NCBI GenBank assembly: GCA_903907995.1
Contig: CAIVQH010000026.1
Span: 1 to 64,000, forward strand
Direction: 5' to 3'
Source: an uncultured Verrucomicrobiota bacterium
GTDB lineage: Bacteria; Verrucomicrobiota; Verrucomicrobiia; Limisphaerales; UBA9464
DNA: 64,000 nt
The stretch's first letter is position 1; every line of letters begins with the position of its first letter. The notes under the pieces are model-generated. The model had not been told where the DNA came from and ran no database searches. It saw only the letters and a program-made list of their open reading frames with translations. This document shows, piece by piece, positions 16,285 to 24,970 of the stretch. The translations under genes were made by a program, and so were the position numbers.

Positions 16285-17978
16285 CGCAGGGCATCCAGCT
16301 TGCGCTGCACGGCGTCGTTCTTTTCGGCCGCCAGCGACTTGCGCCAGGCTTCGCGGGCGTCCTCGGGGCGGTTGGCCGCCAGCAGCACGTCACCGAGATG
16401 ATCCAGCACCGCGGCGTCAGGCTCGGGCGAGAGTTGCACGGCCTTTTCCAGCGGGGCGACCGCCTCCTTGGGCTTACCCATCTTGAAAAGCACCCAGCCC
16501 AGGCTGTCGAGATACGCCGGATTGTCCGGCTCGATCTTGACGGCGTGCTCGATCATTTCGAGCGCCTTGGGGAGGTTCGTGCCCAGATCGGCCCACATGT
16601 AGCCGAGGTAGTTCAGCGCCTCGTCAAAGTCGGGCTTCAGCTCGATGGATTTCAGCAGGTACTTCTCCGCCTCAGGTCCGTGACCACCGCGCTCCAGCAC
16701 GGAGCCGACCTGGAAGTAAAACCGGAAATCGAGCGCGTCCGGCAGCTTTTCCTTGGCGGCCTTTTCGGCGACCTGGAAACGCACGATGGCCGCGTCGAAA
16801 TGCTTCAGGCGGCTCTCAGCGATGCCGGCCAGAAATTCCCGGCGGAAATCGACCGGAAACCGGTCGCGCGCCTTGTTCAGCGTCTCCAAGGCCGGCTGCG
16901 GCTGCTCCAGGCTCAACCGGGCCGCCGCGAGATCCGCGTAGGCCGGCTCGTAGTCGGCGTTCAGGAGCAGGGCATGGCTGAAATCGTCGGCCGCGGTCTC
17001 GTAGTCCTGGTCCTCGAAGGCGATCAGGCCGAGGTAGTGGAACGGCCGGGGATTCGTGGGGTCTTCCCGCTTGAGGGCTTCCAGATGTTCGCGGGCCTCC
17101 TTGGGTTTTCCCTGCTTCAGGTACAGGTCGGCCAGCATGGCGGCCGGCAGGGGGCTCTTGGGGAAGCGTTCCCGCAGTTCCTTGTAGAGCGTCTCGGCCT
17201 TGGCGACCTCTCCCAGCGTCTCGTAGCTCTCCCCCATCTTTTGCAGCAGGACGGGTTCATCGGGCTTCAGCGCGGCGGCCTTGTCGAGGGCGGCGAGAAC
17301 GTCCGGCTTGATCTTGTCCCGTAGCTTCGGGTCGCGGGCGCCGAGACGTCCGAAGGATAGGGCGAGATCGACCCAGTAGGCGGCGTTGTCCACGGGCTGC
17401 TTGCCGGCCTCGCGCAGGACTTTCAGGGCTTCCTCCGGCTGCTTCTGATCGGCCAGCAGCTGGGCCAGCGCCTGCGAACTCGTCAGCGAGGCAGGCAGGA
17501 CCTTGAGCGCCTCGCGGTAGGCCGCGATCGCCTCGTTCGTGCGGCCAAGCTGGTAGTACGTGAGGGCCAGAAACGACTTGGAAGCCCCGGTGGAACCGGG
17601 CTGCGCCACCGTGCGCTTCAGCACAGTCACCGCCTTCTCGCCCTGCTTGCGTTCGAGGTAGCGTCGCGCCACCTCCAGCGCGAGCTGCTCATTGCCGGGA
17701 TCGGCCGCGACGGACTTGGCGAAATACTCCAGGCCCTGTTCGTCCGAATTGTTGTCCTGGGCGACCAGGCCGGCCGCGTAGGCCGCATGCGCGCGGACCA
17801 GCCGCTCCACTTCCGCATCGGAGACCGAAGGCCGGTCCGGCGACGACGGTTTCGCGGAGGCGGAAGCAGCAGGCGCGGACGTCGCGCCTTTCGGTCCGCC
17901 CTTGCTGGCGCAGCCAGAGGAGAATGCCGCCAAAGCTCCGCCCAGCAGCACAACCGTGGCTATGTGGGCGAGCTGCAT
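16281..17978 (-). CDS. TPR-repeat lipoprotein
   Basis: Envelope protein of 565 residues. The signal peptide ends in a lipobox (AAFSSGCAS), followed by an Ala/Ser/Pro linker. The rest is an array of tetratricopeptide repeats, about a dozen, for example AVTVLKRTVAQPGSTGASKSF and DEALNYLGYMWADLGTNLPK. It is likely a scaffold for protein complexes in the periplasm. ATG 17978 is chosen because it puts the lipobox at the right distance; the frame is open upstream to 18044. It is translationally coupled to DUF2203. Confidence 0.8.
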   Translation of the reverse strand: MQLAHIATVVLLGGALAAFSSGCASKGGPKGATSAPAASASAKPSSPDRPSVSDAEVERLVRAHAAYAAGLVAQDNNSDEQGLEYFAKSVAADPGNEQLALEVARRYLERKQGEKAVTVLKRTVAQPGSTGASKSFLALTYYQLGRTNEAIAAYREALKVLPASLTSSQALAQLLADQKQPEEALKVLREAGKQPVDNAAYWVDLALSFGRLGARDPKLRDKIKPDVLAALDKAAALKPDEPVLLQKMGESYETLGEVAKAETLYKELRERFPKSPLPAAMLADLYLKQGKPKEAREHLEALKREDPTNPRPFHYLGLIAFEDQDYETAADDFSHALLLNADYEPAYADLAAARLSLEQPQPALETLNKARDRFPVDFRREFLAGIAESRLKHFDAAIVRFQVAEKAAKEKLPDALDFRFYFQVGSVLERGGHGPEAEKYLLKSIELKPDFDEALNYLGYMWADLGTNLPKALEMIEHAVKIEPDNPAYLDSLGWVLFKMGKPKEAVAPLEKAVQLSPEPDAAVLDHLGDVLLAANRPEDAREAWRKSLAAEKNDAVQRKLDALR

Positions 17979-18078
17979 GAGATTGGGACGGACAGGGAAA
18001 AGACAAGGCGGCCCCGCTGAAACGGAGCCGCGCTGGATAAGCATCGTAACGCCCGAAAGGCGTGTGGGCGAAGCCGGA

Positions 18079-18180
18079 CTAGCGGCCCCAAGTACGCTTC
18101 TTATGGCGATTCTTACGGAGCTTCTTCCTCCGTTTGTGCTTGTTGATCTTCGCTTTACGACGCTTCTTAAGTGAACCCAT
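18079..18180 (-). CDS. bS22/mS38-like (AURKAIP1/COX24-type) small basic protein
   Basis: Protein of 33 residues, most of them Lys or Arg. It begins MGSLKKRRKAKINKHKRRKK and continues LRKNRHKKR. This is the AURKAIP1/COX24 pattern known from mitochondrial mS38 and the small bacterial ribosomal protein bS22: MGS, a KKRRK block, K/H-rich helix and a final RHKKR. It probably sits on the small ribosomal subunit near the decoding centre. The gene lies alone between hisG (downstream on the same strand) and the TPR gene. It is short enough to be missed by length cut-offs. Confidence 0.75.
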   Translation of the reverse strand: MGSLKKRRKAKINKHKRRKKLRKNRHKKRTWGR

Positions 18181-18217
18181 ATTCTGTTTTTCTTCTGCTA
18201 ACCAAACTGTTGTTGAG

Positions 18218-19126
18218 TCAGTAAACCACCTTGTTCAGGGGATACTCGATAATTCCTTCGGCACCGGCTGCCTTCAATTGAGGGATAAATTCACGGACGA
18301 CGGACTCGTCCATGATCGTTTCCACGGCAACCCAGCCGGCAAGACTCAAACTGGACACCGTGGGATTACGCAATGCCGGGAGCGATTGCAACAGCTTTGG
18401 CAAATCGCTTTCACGAATGTTCATCTTGAGGCCCACCTTCGCCTCGGCCTCGATGGCCCCCCGGAGCAGCAGCGCCAAGGTCTCAATCTTCTGCCGTTTC
18501 CACGCATCCGTCCATGCCGTGTGATTGGCGATCAGGCGCGGAGTGGACACCAGGAGCGTCTCCACGATGCGGAGCTTGTTGGCCCGCAGTGAGGAGCCGG
18601 TCTCGGTGACTTCCACGATGGCATCAACCAGCTCACGGGCCTTCACCTCGGTGGCGCCCCAGGAAAATTCCACCTCGGCCTTAACGCCGTTCTTCTTCAG
18701 CCAGCGCTTGGTCAGGCCCACGACCTCGGTCGCGACCCGCTTGCCTTCCAGGTCCTTCACGGACTGGATGGAAGATTCCTCGGGCACCGCCAGCACCCAG
18801 CGCGTGGGCTGGCGGGTGGATTTGCTGAACAGAAATTCGCCCACCTCATGGACCTTGCTGTGGTTTTCCTGAATCCAGTCGAGGCCGGTGATGCCCGCAT
18901 CCAGATAGCCCAGCTCCACGTAGCGGCTGATTTCCTGGGCGCGGATCAGGCGGATCTGCAGCTCCGGGTCGTCCACGTAAGGCTCGTAGCTGCGACTGGA
19001 CACGGTGATGTTCCAGCCGGCCTTGGCCATCTTCTCCAGGGTGGCATCCTGCAGGGAGCCCTTCGGCAGCCCGAGCTTGAGCTTCGGGGCCGGGGCGGCA
19101 GCAGCGGGAGCGGATTTCTTGCTCAT
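18218..19126 (-). CDS. hisG: ATP phosphoribosyltransferase (long form)
   Basis: First enzyme of histidine biosynthesis, joining ATP and PRPP; cytosolic, 302 residues as in the long HisG form. After an Ala/Pro-rich start it reads [24 protein letters not shown]. The family blocks [12 protein letters not shown] and [21 protein letters not shown] (PRPP loop) follow. The C-terminal about 75 residues form the HisG_C regulatory domain that binds histidine ([16 protein letters not shown] to [16 protein letters not shown]). No HisZ is needed for this form. I looked for a histidine-rich leader upstream and found none. Confidence 0.95.
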   Translation of the reverse strand: MSKKSAPAAAAPAPKLKLGLPKGSLQDATLEKMAKAGWNITVSSRSYEPYVDDPELQIRLIRAQEISRYVELGYLDAGITGLDWIQENHSKVHEVGEFLFSKSTRQPTRWVLAVPEESSIQSVKDLEGKRVATEVVGLTKRWLKKNGVKAEVEFSWGATEVKARELVDAIVEVTETGSSLRANKLRIVETLLVSTPRLIANHTAWTDAWKRQKIETLALLLRGAIEAEAKVGLKMNIRESDLPKLLQSLPALRNPTVSSLSLAGWVAVETIMDESVVREFIPQLKAAGAEGIIEYPLNKVVY

Positions 19127-19269
19127 CGGTAAACGGAACGTGCTTAAGGTCCCGCGCGGAGTGGAAACCGCTTCGCGGTCGGCGCTCCACGCGCGTGAAC
19201 CGTCGAAACTGTCAGATCGTAAGCCCGCTTGCGACTTTTTTCTGCGCTAGCCAATGGAGGCAAAGGGAT

Positions 19270-19297
19270 GGTCCAAGGTCCAAGGTCCAAGGTCCAA
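19270..19297. repeat. Heptamer tandem repeat, GGTCCAA x4
   Basis: Four exact copies of GGTCCAA lie between hisG and the glutaredoxin gene, with no coding role. Confidence 0.85.
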
Positions 19298-19345
19298 GGT
19301 GCTGGACGCCACAAGCCTGATGTCACTCCACAGCGCGTTTGTCTC

Positions 19346-19597
19346 TCACTCAAACTCCATCCGCTTCCACCATTCCTCCAGTTCGTCGGCGCCGAAGTCG
19401 GCCAGAATGTGGCCATCCACGTCGATGGAGGGGGCCTTGGTCTGGTCGGTGAGTTCGAGCATCTCGCGACGGGCGTTGGCGTCGAGGAAGAGGTTCAGGG
19501 TCTCGTAGCGGACGCCGTGCGCGTCCAGCCAGTCGATGGCCTCGTGGCACCAAGGGCAGCCGGGTTTGATGAAAAGTCGGACCGATTGGGGCTTCAT
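19346..19597 (-). CDS. Glutaredoxin family protein
   Basis: Small thiol-disulfide oxidoreductase of 83 residues with a single thioredoxin fold. It reads VRLFIKPGCPWCHEAIDWL, with active site CPWC at about residues 12-15. The cis-proline is in TKAPSI, and DGHILADFGADELEEWW closes the glutathione-binding side. ATG 19597 matches the usual glutaredoxin length. It lies five bases after the stop of the cupin gene on the same strand, so they form an operon. Confidence 0.88.
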   Translation of the reverse strand: MKPQSVRLFIKPGCPWCHEAIDWLDAHGVRYETLNLFLDANARREMLELTDQTKAPSIDVDGHILADFGADELEEWWKRMEFE

Positions 19598-19601
19598 GCG
19601 G

Positions 19602-19964
19602 TTACTCCGTGAGGAAGGTGTCGCCATGCTCGTAGGCGGGCGCGCAGCAGCAGAGCAGGCGCAGGGTCTCGCTGCCGGTGTTCCAGAGCTTGTGCTTCTT
19701 GCCCGGCGGGATGGCGATGGCGTCGCCGGGCTTCACCTCAAAGAGCTCGGCCTCGATCCGCATCCGGCCGGTACCGTGCGTGATGTAGTAAATCTCCTCG
19801 GTCTTGGCGTGATAATGCTCGTCGGTCGCCTTGCCCGCCGGCAGCCGGGCCTCGGCCAGGCTCTGGTTGCGGATGGCGGAGTTGCGGTGCGACAGCAGTT
19901 CCCGGATCTCGGAACTGTCCTTCGTGATGAACGCGGGCTGCGCGTCGAGGTTGATGACGTCCAT
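19602..19964 (-). CDS. Cupin domain protein
   Basis: Single-domain cupin of 120 residues. Metal-binding motif 1 appears in EARLPAGKATDEHYHAKTEEIYYITHGTG (only one of the usual His pair spacing is clear: HYH, then E). Motif 2 is in PGDAIAIPPGKKHKLWNTG. It resembles small cupins related to sugar isomerases. Substrate unknown. ATG 19964 is the start that leaves a complete domain. It is cotranscribed with glutaredoxin. Confidence 0.82.
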   Translation of the reverse strand: MDVINLDAQPAFITKDSSEIRELLSHRNSAIRNQSLAEARLPAGKATDEHYHAKTEEIYYITHGTGRMRIEAELFEVKPGDAIAIPPGKKHKLWNTGSETLRLLCCCAPAYEHGDTFLTE

Positions 19965-20176
19965 TGGTCCCAAAGGTGAGGCCGGAAGGGGCTTCCGTAA
20001 AGCAGAGCGGTGGCGGACCGTTCCGATTCTGAATTTGGAAACCAAGAAAACAGGAAGGGGACAGGATTTTGAGCTCTCCCCGGTGGTTTCCTGCTTTCCT
20101 GTTTTCCAAATTAAATCTCTTCCTGCCGTGTCAGCCCCGTCTTGCTTCCTTCTGGGCTTCGGGCTAATCAGAACGC

Positions 20177-21736
20177 GTGTCCGAGACCTACGATCTGGCC
20201 GTGGTGGGCTCCGCCTTTGCCGGTTCGCTCACCGCGATGATTGCGCGACGGCTGGGCCGCTCGGTCGTGCTCCTTGAGCGCGGGCGGCATCCGCGCTTTG
20301 CCATTGGCGAATCTTCCACCCCGCTCGCGAACCTGCTGCTGGAACGGCTGGCGAACCGTTACGGTATCCCTGCCCTGGCCCCGCTCGCGAAATGGGGATC
20401 TTGGCAGCGCGAGCATCCGGAGATCGGTTGCGGCCTGAAGCGCGGCTTCACCTTTTACCACCATGAGTTTGACCGGGTCTTTGTGCCGCGCGCGGACCGG
20501 TCCAATGAGCTGATGGTGGCGGCGAGCCCCAACGACACGATTTCCGACACCCACTGGTTCCGCCCCGACTTCGACTACTTTTTCCAGCGCGAGGCGGTTG
20601 CCCAAGGGGTGGTCTATCACGACGAAGTCAGCCTCACCGCCGCGGAGTTCGGCAATGACGGCGTCCGGCTCGCCGGCCGGCAGCGCGGCGAACCCGTGGA
20701 GTTCCGCGCGCGCTTCGTGGTGGACGCCAGCGGGCCGCGCGGATTCTTGCACCGGGCGCTGGGACTCGGCGAACGCTCCTTTGCCGGCTATCCCGCCACG
20801 CAGGCGTTGTACTCCCATTTCACCGGCGTGCGGCGCTGGGCAACCCTGAACCCGCCCGAAGGGACGCCGCCGTTCCCGCCGGACGATGCCGCGCTGCATC
20901 ATGCCTTTCCAGGGGGCTGGATGTGGGTGCTGCGGTTCAACAACGGCATCACCAGCGTCGGCGTGTCCGTCAGCGATGCGCTGGCGCGGGAACTGGCGCT
21001 GTACGAAGGCCAACCCGCCTGGCACCGCCTGCTGGCGCGCCTGCCCTCTGTAGTGCGGCAGTTTGCCCACGCGACGCCGACCCGCGAATTCACCCACATG
21101 CCGGCGCTGACGTTCCGCAGTACCCAGGCGGCAGGCGACCGCTGGGCGTTGCTGCCCTCCGCTGCGGGTTTTGTGGATCCCCTGCTCTCCACGGGTTTCA
21201 CGCTCACGCTGCTGGGAGTGGAACGGTTGGCGGCGCTGTTCGCCGAGACTCCTGTTCCATCGCGCCAAGATCTGGACGCCTACGCCGCCTCGGTGGATGC
21301 CGACGTGAGCGCCGCCGCCGCACTGATCGGCACCTTGCACCGGCACTTTGACCGGCCCGCCGATTTTCAGTCGCTGCTGATGCTCTACTTTGCCGCCGCC
21401 AGTTTCAGTGAGACGGCCCGCCGGCTGGACCGCCCGGAAATGGCCCCGGGGTTCCTGCTGCGCGGGCAGCCGGAATTTGCGGCCGGTTTCCACCGGATTC
21501 TGGAAGCGGTCCGGACTTCCGGGCTGCATGGCGAAGCCCTGCTGCAGGCGGTGCGGGAAACGGTCGCGCCGGTGGATGTGGGCGGCTGGTGCAATCCGGC
21601 CCGGCAGAACTGGTATCCGGTGGACATGGCCCCGCTCTTCGCGGCGGCGGACCGCCTGGGCAGCAACCGGGAAGAAATTCGGGCGATGCTGCTACGGGCC
21701 GGCGTGGAAGCGGCTCAGTTGCCCGGCGGCGGCTGA
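20177..21736 (+). CDS. FAD-dependent oxidoreductase, halogenase/reductase-like
   Basis: Flavoprotein of 519 residues. The Rossmann motif is DLAVVGSAFAGSLTAMIARR, then LLERG. The GESSTP segment is typical of flavin halogenases and geranylgeranyl-reductase-like enzymes. FVVDASGPRGFL and the second FAD motif LLPSAAGFVDPLLSTGFTLTL are clear. The halogenase WxWxIP motif reads GGWMWVLRF, without the proline, so true halogenation is doubtful. The roughly 140-residue C-terminal helical part is of unknown role. GTG 20177 is the start. It overlaps convergently with the next gene by 22 bp. Confidence 0.75.
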   Translation: MSETYDLAVVGSAFAGSLTAMIARRLGRSVVLLERGRHPRFAIGESSTPLANLLLERLANRYGIPALAPLAKWGSWQREHPEIGCGLKRGFTFYHHEFDRVFVPRADRSNELMVAASPNDTISDTHWFRPDFDYFFQREAVAQGVVYHDEVSLTAAEFGNDGVRLAGRQRGEPVEFRARFVVDASGPRGFLHRALGLGERSFAGYPATQALYSHFTGVRRWATLNPPEGTPPFPPDDAALHHAFPGGWMWVLRFNNGITSVGVSVSDALARELALYEGQPAWHRLLARLPSVVRQFAHATPTREFTHMPALTFRSTQAAGDRWALLPSAAGFVDPLLSTGFTLTLLGVERLAALFAETPVPSRQDLDAYAASVDADVSAAAALIGTLHRHFDRPADFQSLLMLYFAAASFSETARRLDRPEMAPGFLLRGQPEFAAGFHRILEAVRTSGLHGEALLQAVRETVAPVDVGGWCNPARQNWYPVDMAPLFAAADRLGSNREEIRAMLLRAGVEAAQLPGGG

Positions 21737-22182
21737 ACCGGCGACGCGTTCGTCGGATTACGGAGGCCGGGCATGGGCGCATTGGTGCCCTCACCGGGAC
21801 GCCGCCCGGTGCGTGCGCGCAGCATTTCTTCGAACTTTGCCCTCTGTTCGGAAGTCATTTCGGCCAGCACCCGCTCGCGCAACTGATCCAGTTCAACCTT
21901 GGCCTGAGGTGCCAGCGGTTCCCAGAGCTTCCGGAAGCGCTCCTGGGTTTCCTTGATCTGGGCCTCGATCTTGGTCCGTTGCTCGGCGGTCAGCTCCAAT
22001 TGCCGCTCGGTGCGACGCAGCATTTCGAACCGCTGCCAGAGCATGAGAGGCAGGGTCTCACGCTTGGCCACCTCGGCCTGACGGCGGGTTTTGGCCTGTA
22101 AGTCGAAAATCGTGTAGCCCGTGATGGCACCCGCGGCAAAGATCAGCAGCGCGGCAAAAGTGAACTTCCAGGCTTTCACCAA
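21715..22182 (-). CDS. Membrane-anchored Spy/CpxP-like helical protein
   Basis: Protein of 155 residues with an N-terminal transmembrane anchor (FTFAALLIFAAGAITGYTIF). A charged helical domain follows: LELTAEQRTKIEAQIKETQERFRKLW and LAEMTSEQRAKFEEMLRARTG. The repeated LTxEQ pattern resembles Spy/CpxP or heavy-metal-sensor periplasmic proteins. It ends in a Pro/Asn-rich tail. The start overlaps the preceding gene by 7 bp, making it the third gene of the sigma-factor operon. It is probably an envelope stress component. Confidence 0.6.
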   Translation of the reverse strand: MVKAWKFTFAALLIFAAGAITGYTIFDLQAKTRRQAEVAKRETLPLMLWQRFEMLRRTERQLELTAEQRTKIEAQIKETQERFRKLWEPLAPQAKVELDQLRERVLAEMTSEQRAKFEEMLRARTGRRPGEGTNAPMPGLRNPTNASPVQPPPGN

Positions 22183-22493
22183 GATTCGGCGGAAGCCTCC
22201 ACACCGCCGGTTGCGACGAAGCTGTCGAGGTCCGCAGCGGCAAACTCCGTCACGGAGCCGTCATCGGGCAGCGTGGACGGGGTGGAGAAATTGATGACAC
22301 AGGCGATCGCCGCGCCCGCCATGCTCGGCAGGGCCAGACGCCAGAAAGCGGCCGTCCACTCCGTCAGCACATCCTTCGGGGCCGTGGCCAACCGCGCCAT
22401 GATCCGGCGTTCAAAAGCCAGCGGCACCTGCTCCGAAGGCACATCCTGGCGGGCGGCCTGCAGCAAGCTTTTCTGGAGCTGATCGTAGTTCAT
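22176..22493 (-). CDS. Probable anti-sigma-type membrane protein
   Basis: Protein of 105 residues. The N-terminal cytosolic part has VPLAFERRIMARLATAPKD, then a single membrane helix (WRLALPSMAGAAIACVINF) and a short periplasmic acidic tail. It sits 36 bp behind the ECF sigma gene and overlaps the next gene, the usual position of an anti-sigma factor. It lacks the HxxxCxxC zinc motif of ZAS proteins. The function is inferred from position only. Confidence 0.5.
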   Translation of the reverse strand: MNYDQLQKSLLQAARQDVPSEQVPLAFERRIMARLATAPKDVLTEWTAAFWRLALPSMAGAAIACVINFSTPSTLPDDGSVTEFAAADLDSFVATGGVEASAESW

Positions 22494-22529
22494 CACCGGT
22501 TAAAGCGGACGTGACGGGGGGGACGGCGG

Positions 22530-23111
22530 TTACACATACTTCTCCGGATGCATCCTTTGTAGTATTTTTTTCATTTCGGCTCTCGCACGAAAAGCGCGGA
22601 CTTTTACTAGGGGACCCGACCAGCCGGTCAGTTCGGAAATCTCGCGCACACTGCGGTCCTCAATCTCCAGGAGGGTGATGATGAGCCGCCCGGAAGGTGA
22701 CATCTTTTCCAGAACCTTGCGCACCAGGGAACGGGCTGCCTCGGCATCGTTTTCGGTGTTCTCGGGGGAGGCCGCGTACTGGTTCAGCCAATCGGACTCC
22801 TCGTTGGAGAGGTCCGTCGAGTTATGTTCACGATTCCGCTGATGGCGGCGCAAAAAATCGTAGCAGGTATGCACCGCCGTCCGCATCAGCCAGTGCTCGA
22901 ACGGCGCATCGGCCCGCCACGTGTCGAGCTTGGAGAACGCCTTCAGGAAGGTTTCCTGAACGATATCCTGAACCTCGTCCTCCCGGCGGGCGTAGCGTCG
23001 GGCGGTGGCAAACAGCCGGGGCTGGTATCGCCGGATCAGCTCCTCAAAACGCGCGGTATCGCCGCCGCGAACGGCGGCAACAATCTCGGCATCAGCAGGT
23101 TCCGGGTTCAC
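22530..23111 (-). CDS. ECF-type RNA polymerase sigma factor
   Basis: Alternative sigma factor of 193 residues. Region 2 runs DTARFEELIRRYQPRLFATARRYARREDEVQDIVQETFLKAF, then WLMRTAVHTCYDFLRRHQ. Region 4 is LEKMSPSGRLIITLLEIEDRSVREISELTGWSGPLVKVRAFRARAEMKK. Normal ECF size, ending soon after the helix-turn-helix. First gene of a three-gene operon with two small membrane proteins, suggesting control by an envelope signal. Confidence 0.92.
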   Translation of the reverse strand: MNPEPADAEIVAAVRGGDTARFEELIRRYQPRLFATARRYARREDEVQDIVQETFLKAFSKLDTWRADAPFEHWLMRTAVHTCYDFLRRHQRNREHNSTDLSNEESDWLNQYAASPENTENDAEAARSLVRKVLEKMSPSGRLIITLLEIEDRSVREISELTGWSGPLVKVRAFRARAEMKKILQRMHPEKYV

Positions 23112-23174
23112 CTGTAAACAGCCTGCCGGAATTTTCCAAAAAAATGAAGCGCGTTAAAATTCATTGTGGCCGCA

Positions 23175-23206
23175 TAAAAAAAACCGCCGCAAACGGATGC
23201 GGCGGC
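23175..23206 (-). terminator. Rho-independent terminator for the small exported protein gene
   Basis: On the minus strand the stem CCGCCGC (23205-23199) pairs with GCGGCGG (23190-23184) and is followed by an eight-T run (A run on the plus strand). It lies 46 bp after the stop at 23252 and separates that gene from the sigma operon. Confidence 0.85.
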
Positions 23207-23251
23207 TGCTCAAACCGTGGACAGGGTGAGACAGAAGGTAAGGAAGACCGG

Positions 23252-23575
23252 TTACTTGGTTTCCGCCTTGTGCTCATGCTCGGCCTGCGCCGCCTTCTTT
23301 TCCTGGGCTTTGGCACGCTTCTCGAGGTGCTCCAGCTTCTTGGATTCCTCCTCGGTCAGCTTGCCGGCGGCCTTCTTGTCGCGGAGCTCCTTGAGCTGGG
23401 CGTCAAACTTGGCCTGCGCCGCCTTGTGCCTGGCCTCACGCTGCTCCGGCGTCAGGGGCTCGGCCTGCTGTTTCTTAGCTGCGTCGGGAGCGGGAGCCTT
23501 GTCTTCGGCGCGGAGGAGGTTGACACCGCCGAGCAGGAGGCCCGCAATGCAAAGGGAACGAACGATGGTCTTCAT
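23252..23575 (-). CDS. Small exported Lys/Glu-rich helical protein
   Basis: Protein of 107 residues with a signal peptide (MKTIVRSLCIAGLLLGGVNL, cleavage near LRAED). The mature part is almost wholly charged helix: LTPEQREARHKAAQAKFDAQ, LTEEESKKLEHLEKRAKAQEK. It ends EHEHKAETK. Secreted coiled-coil proteins of this type have no fixed function. The PLTPEQREARHK motif resembles the Spy-like gene of the neighbouring operon. ATG 23575 is the only start giving a signal peptide. Confidence 0.65.
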   Translation of the reverse strand: MKTIVRSLCIAGLLLGGVNLLRAEDKAPAPDAAKKQQAEPLTPEQREARHKAAQAKFDAQLKELRDKKAAGKLTEEESKKLEHLEKRAKAQEKKAAQAEHEHKAETK

Positions 23576-23743
23576 TATACAAACGTGTGTGTGTTGACTG
23601 CCTTGGCCATTCCCACCGCCTGGCGGGATGGCTCGAACTGTTACGGACACGGATTCTGACCAGTTTCGTAGGTTCCCGTTCAAAGCATCCGTCTCGGGCG
23701 GACGGCTCCTTGTTACCCCGGCGCAGTCTGCTAGGATCGCGAC

Positions 23744-24733
23744 GTGAGCGATCTTCTCGTTGGCGCCCTGGCGGTGCTGCTGGCCATGAATCTGACGGCC
23801 GCCCCCGGCAATCCGGTCGTGCCGACGACGGGTACCACAGCCTCGGTACCGGGCACCAATGACCCGGTGGAACAGGAACTCCAAAAGCTGCTGGTCGCCG
23901 ATGACGCCGCCCAGGAAGCCGCCGAAAAGCTGATCGCCGAGGCCGATCAGCCGCCCGATCCGCTCCTCGCCCCCACGCAGCTTACTTTGCGTGCCCGGCT
24001 GGATGAGAAGTTCAAGCCGGTCCGCGAGGGCTACGAGGATTTCATCCAGCGCCATCCCAAGCACGCCCGGGGATGGATGGCTTACGCCAGTTTTCTGCAC
24101 GACACCGGGAATGAGAAAGACGCCATCGACCGCTACGAAAAGGCGCGGGAGCTGGACCCCAAAGACCCCGCCGCCTGGAACAACCTCGCGAACATCTACG
24201 CGCACATCGGCCCGGTCGAAAAGGCGTTCCCCTATTACGACGAGGCCATCCGGCTCAAGCCCGACGAACCGCTCTACCTGCACAACTTCGGCACGCTGGT
24301 CTTCCTCTTCCGCAAGGACGCCACAAACTACTTCAAGTGCGACGAGCAGGAGGTTTTTGCCCGGGCTCTGGCGCTCTATGATCGCGCCCTGAAGCTGGAT
24401 CCGAAGAACTTCCCCCTGGCCTCGGACGTGGCGCAGACCTACTACGGCATCAAGCCGCCCTCCACGAAGACGCCCGAGGAGGCGCGCGCGGCGGAACTGC
24501 ATCTCGCCGACCAGGCCCTCGCCTCCTGGACCAACGCCTTCAGCATCGCCGGTGACGGGGTGGAACGGGAGGGCGTGTTCCTGCACTTCGCCCGGTGGAA
24601 CATCCGGGTCGGACGCTTTGCCGAGGCGCGGACGAATCTCACCTCGGTCACCAACACGATGTACCTCCAGGTGAAGCAACGGCTGGAACGGAACCTCGCC
24701 GAGAAGGATCCGGTGGCGACGGCCAAGCCATAA
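23744..24733 (+). CDS. TPR-repeat protein
   Basis: Protein of 329 residues with a weak signal or membrane segment at the start (LLVGALAVLLAMNLTAA), a linker, and tetratricopeptide repeats from about residue 100. These include ARGWMAYASFLHDTGNEKDAIDRYEKARELDPKD and AAWNNLANIYAHIGPVEKAFPYYDEAIRLKPDE, given here as pieces of consecutive repeats. It has no enzymatic signature and is probably a periplasmic scaffold. GTG 23744 is the start. The gene stands alone between divergent and convergent neighbours. Confidence 0.7.
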   Translation: MSDLLVGALAVLLAMNLTAAPGNPVVPTTGTTASVPGTNDPVEQELQKLLVADDAAQEAAEKLIAEADQPPDPLLAPTQLTLRARLDEKFKPVREGYEDFIQRHPKHARGWMAYASFLHDTGNEKDAIDRYEKARELDPKDPAAWNNLANIYAHIGPVEKAFPYYDEAIRLKPDEPLYLHNFGTLVFLFRKDATNYFKCDEQEVFARALALYDRALKLDPKNFPLASDVAQTYYGIKPPSTKTPEEARAAELHLADQALASWTNAFSIAGDGVEREGVFLHFARWNIRVGRFAEARTNLTSVTNTMYLQVKQRLERNLAEKDPVATAKP

Positions 24734-24970
24734 AGCAGATGGACGACAGCCCTGTTGAGCGCGGAGCGGGGAACGTGGAGCGCGGAACGGAAGAGGTCCG
24801 GCAATCCGTGGCCCAGTCGCCGTTCGAGGCGGGGAATCTGACCCGAGGCGTTGGTAGGAGACGAGGTAACGAGGCCCATTGTTCTCTCCCTCCATCCGCC
24901 ACTCCCGATCACCTCGGGTGCTCTCGCCGTTGGCGAAAGCAGCTCGTGAAATGGGATCAGGCCGAGGCAC
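24734..24970. other. Intergenic region with interspersed repeat arm
   Basis: No gene. It contains two copies of a GAGCGCGGA-type unit at about 24758-24790. The arm GGTAGGAGACGAGGTAACGA at 24853-24872 is shared with the miniature element at 15787. Confidence 0.45.

Noticed and set aside
19270-19297. Tandem 7-mers considered as a CRISPR array
   Set aside because: Units are 7 bp, adjacent without spacers, and no cas genes are present.
19127-19345. Histidine-type leader peptide upstream of hisG
   Set aside because: No short frame with a run of His codons and no terminator were found.
20168-21529. Minus-strand open frame of 453 codons opposite the FAD enzyme
   Set aside because: Antisense composition, no motifs.
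23576-24970. Upstream extension of the small exported protein to a 572-codon frame
   Set aside because: The extension runs antisense to a TPR gene and would bury the signal peptide in the middle of the protein.
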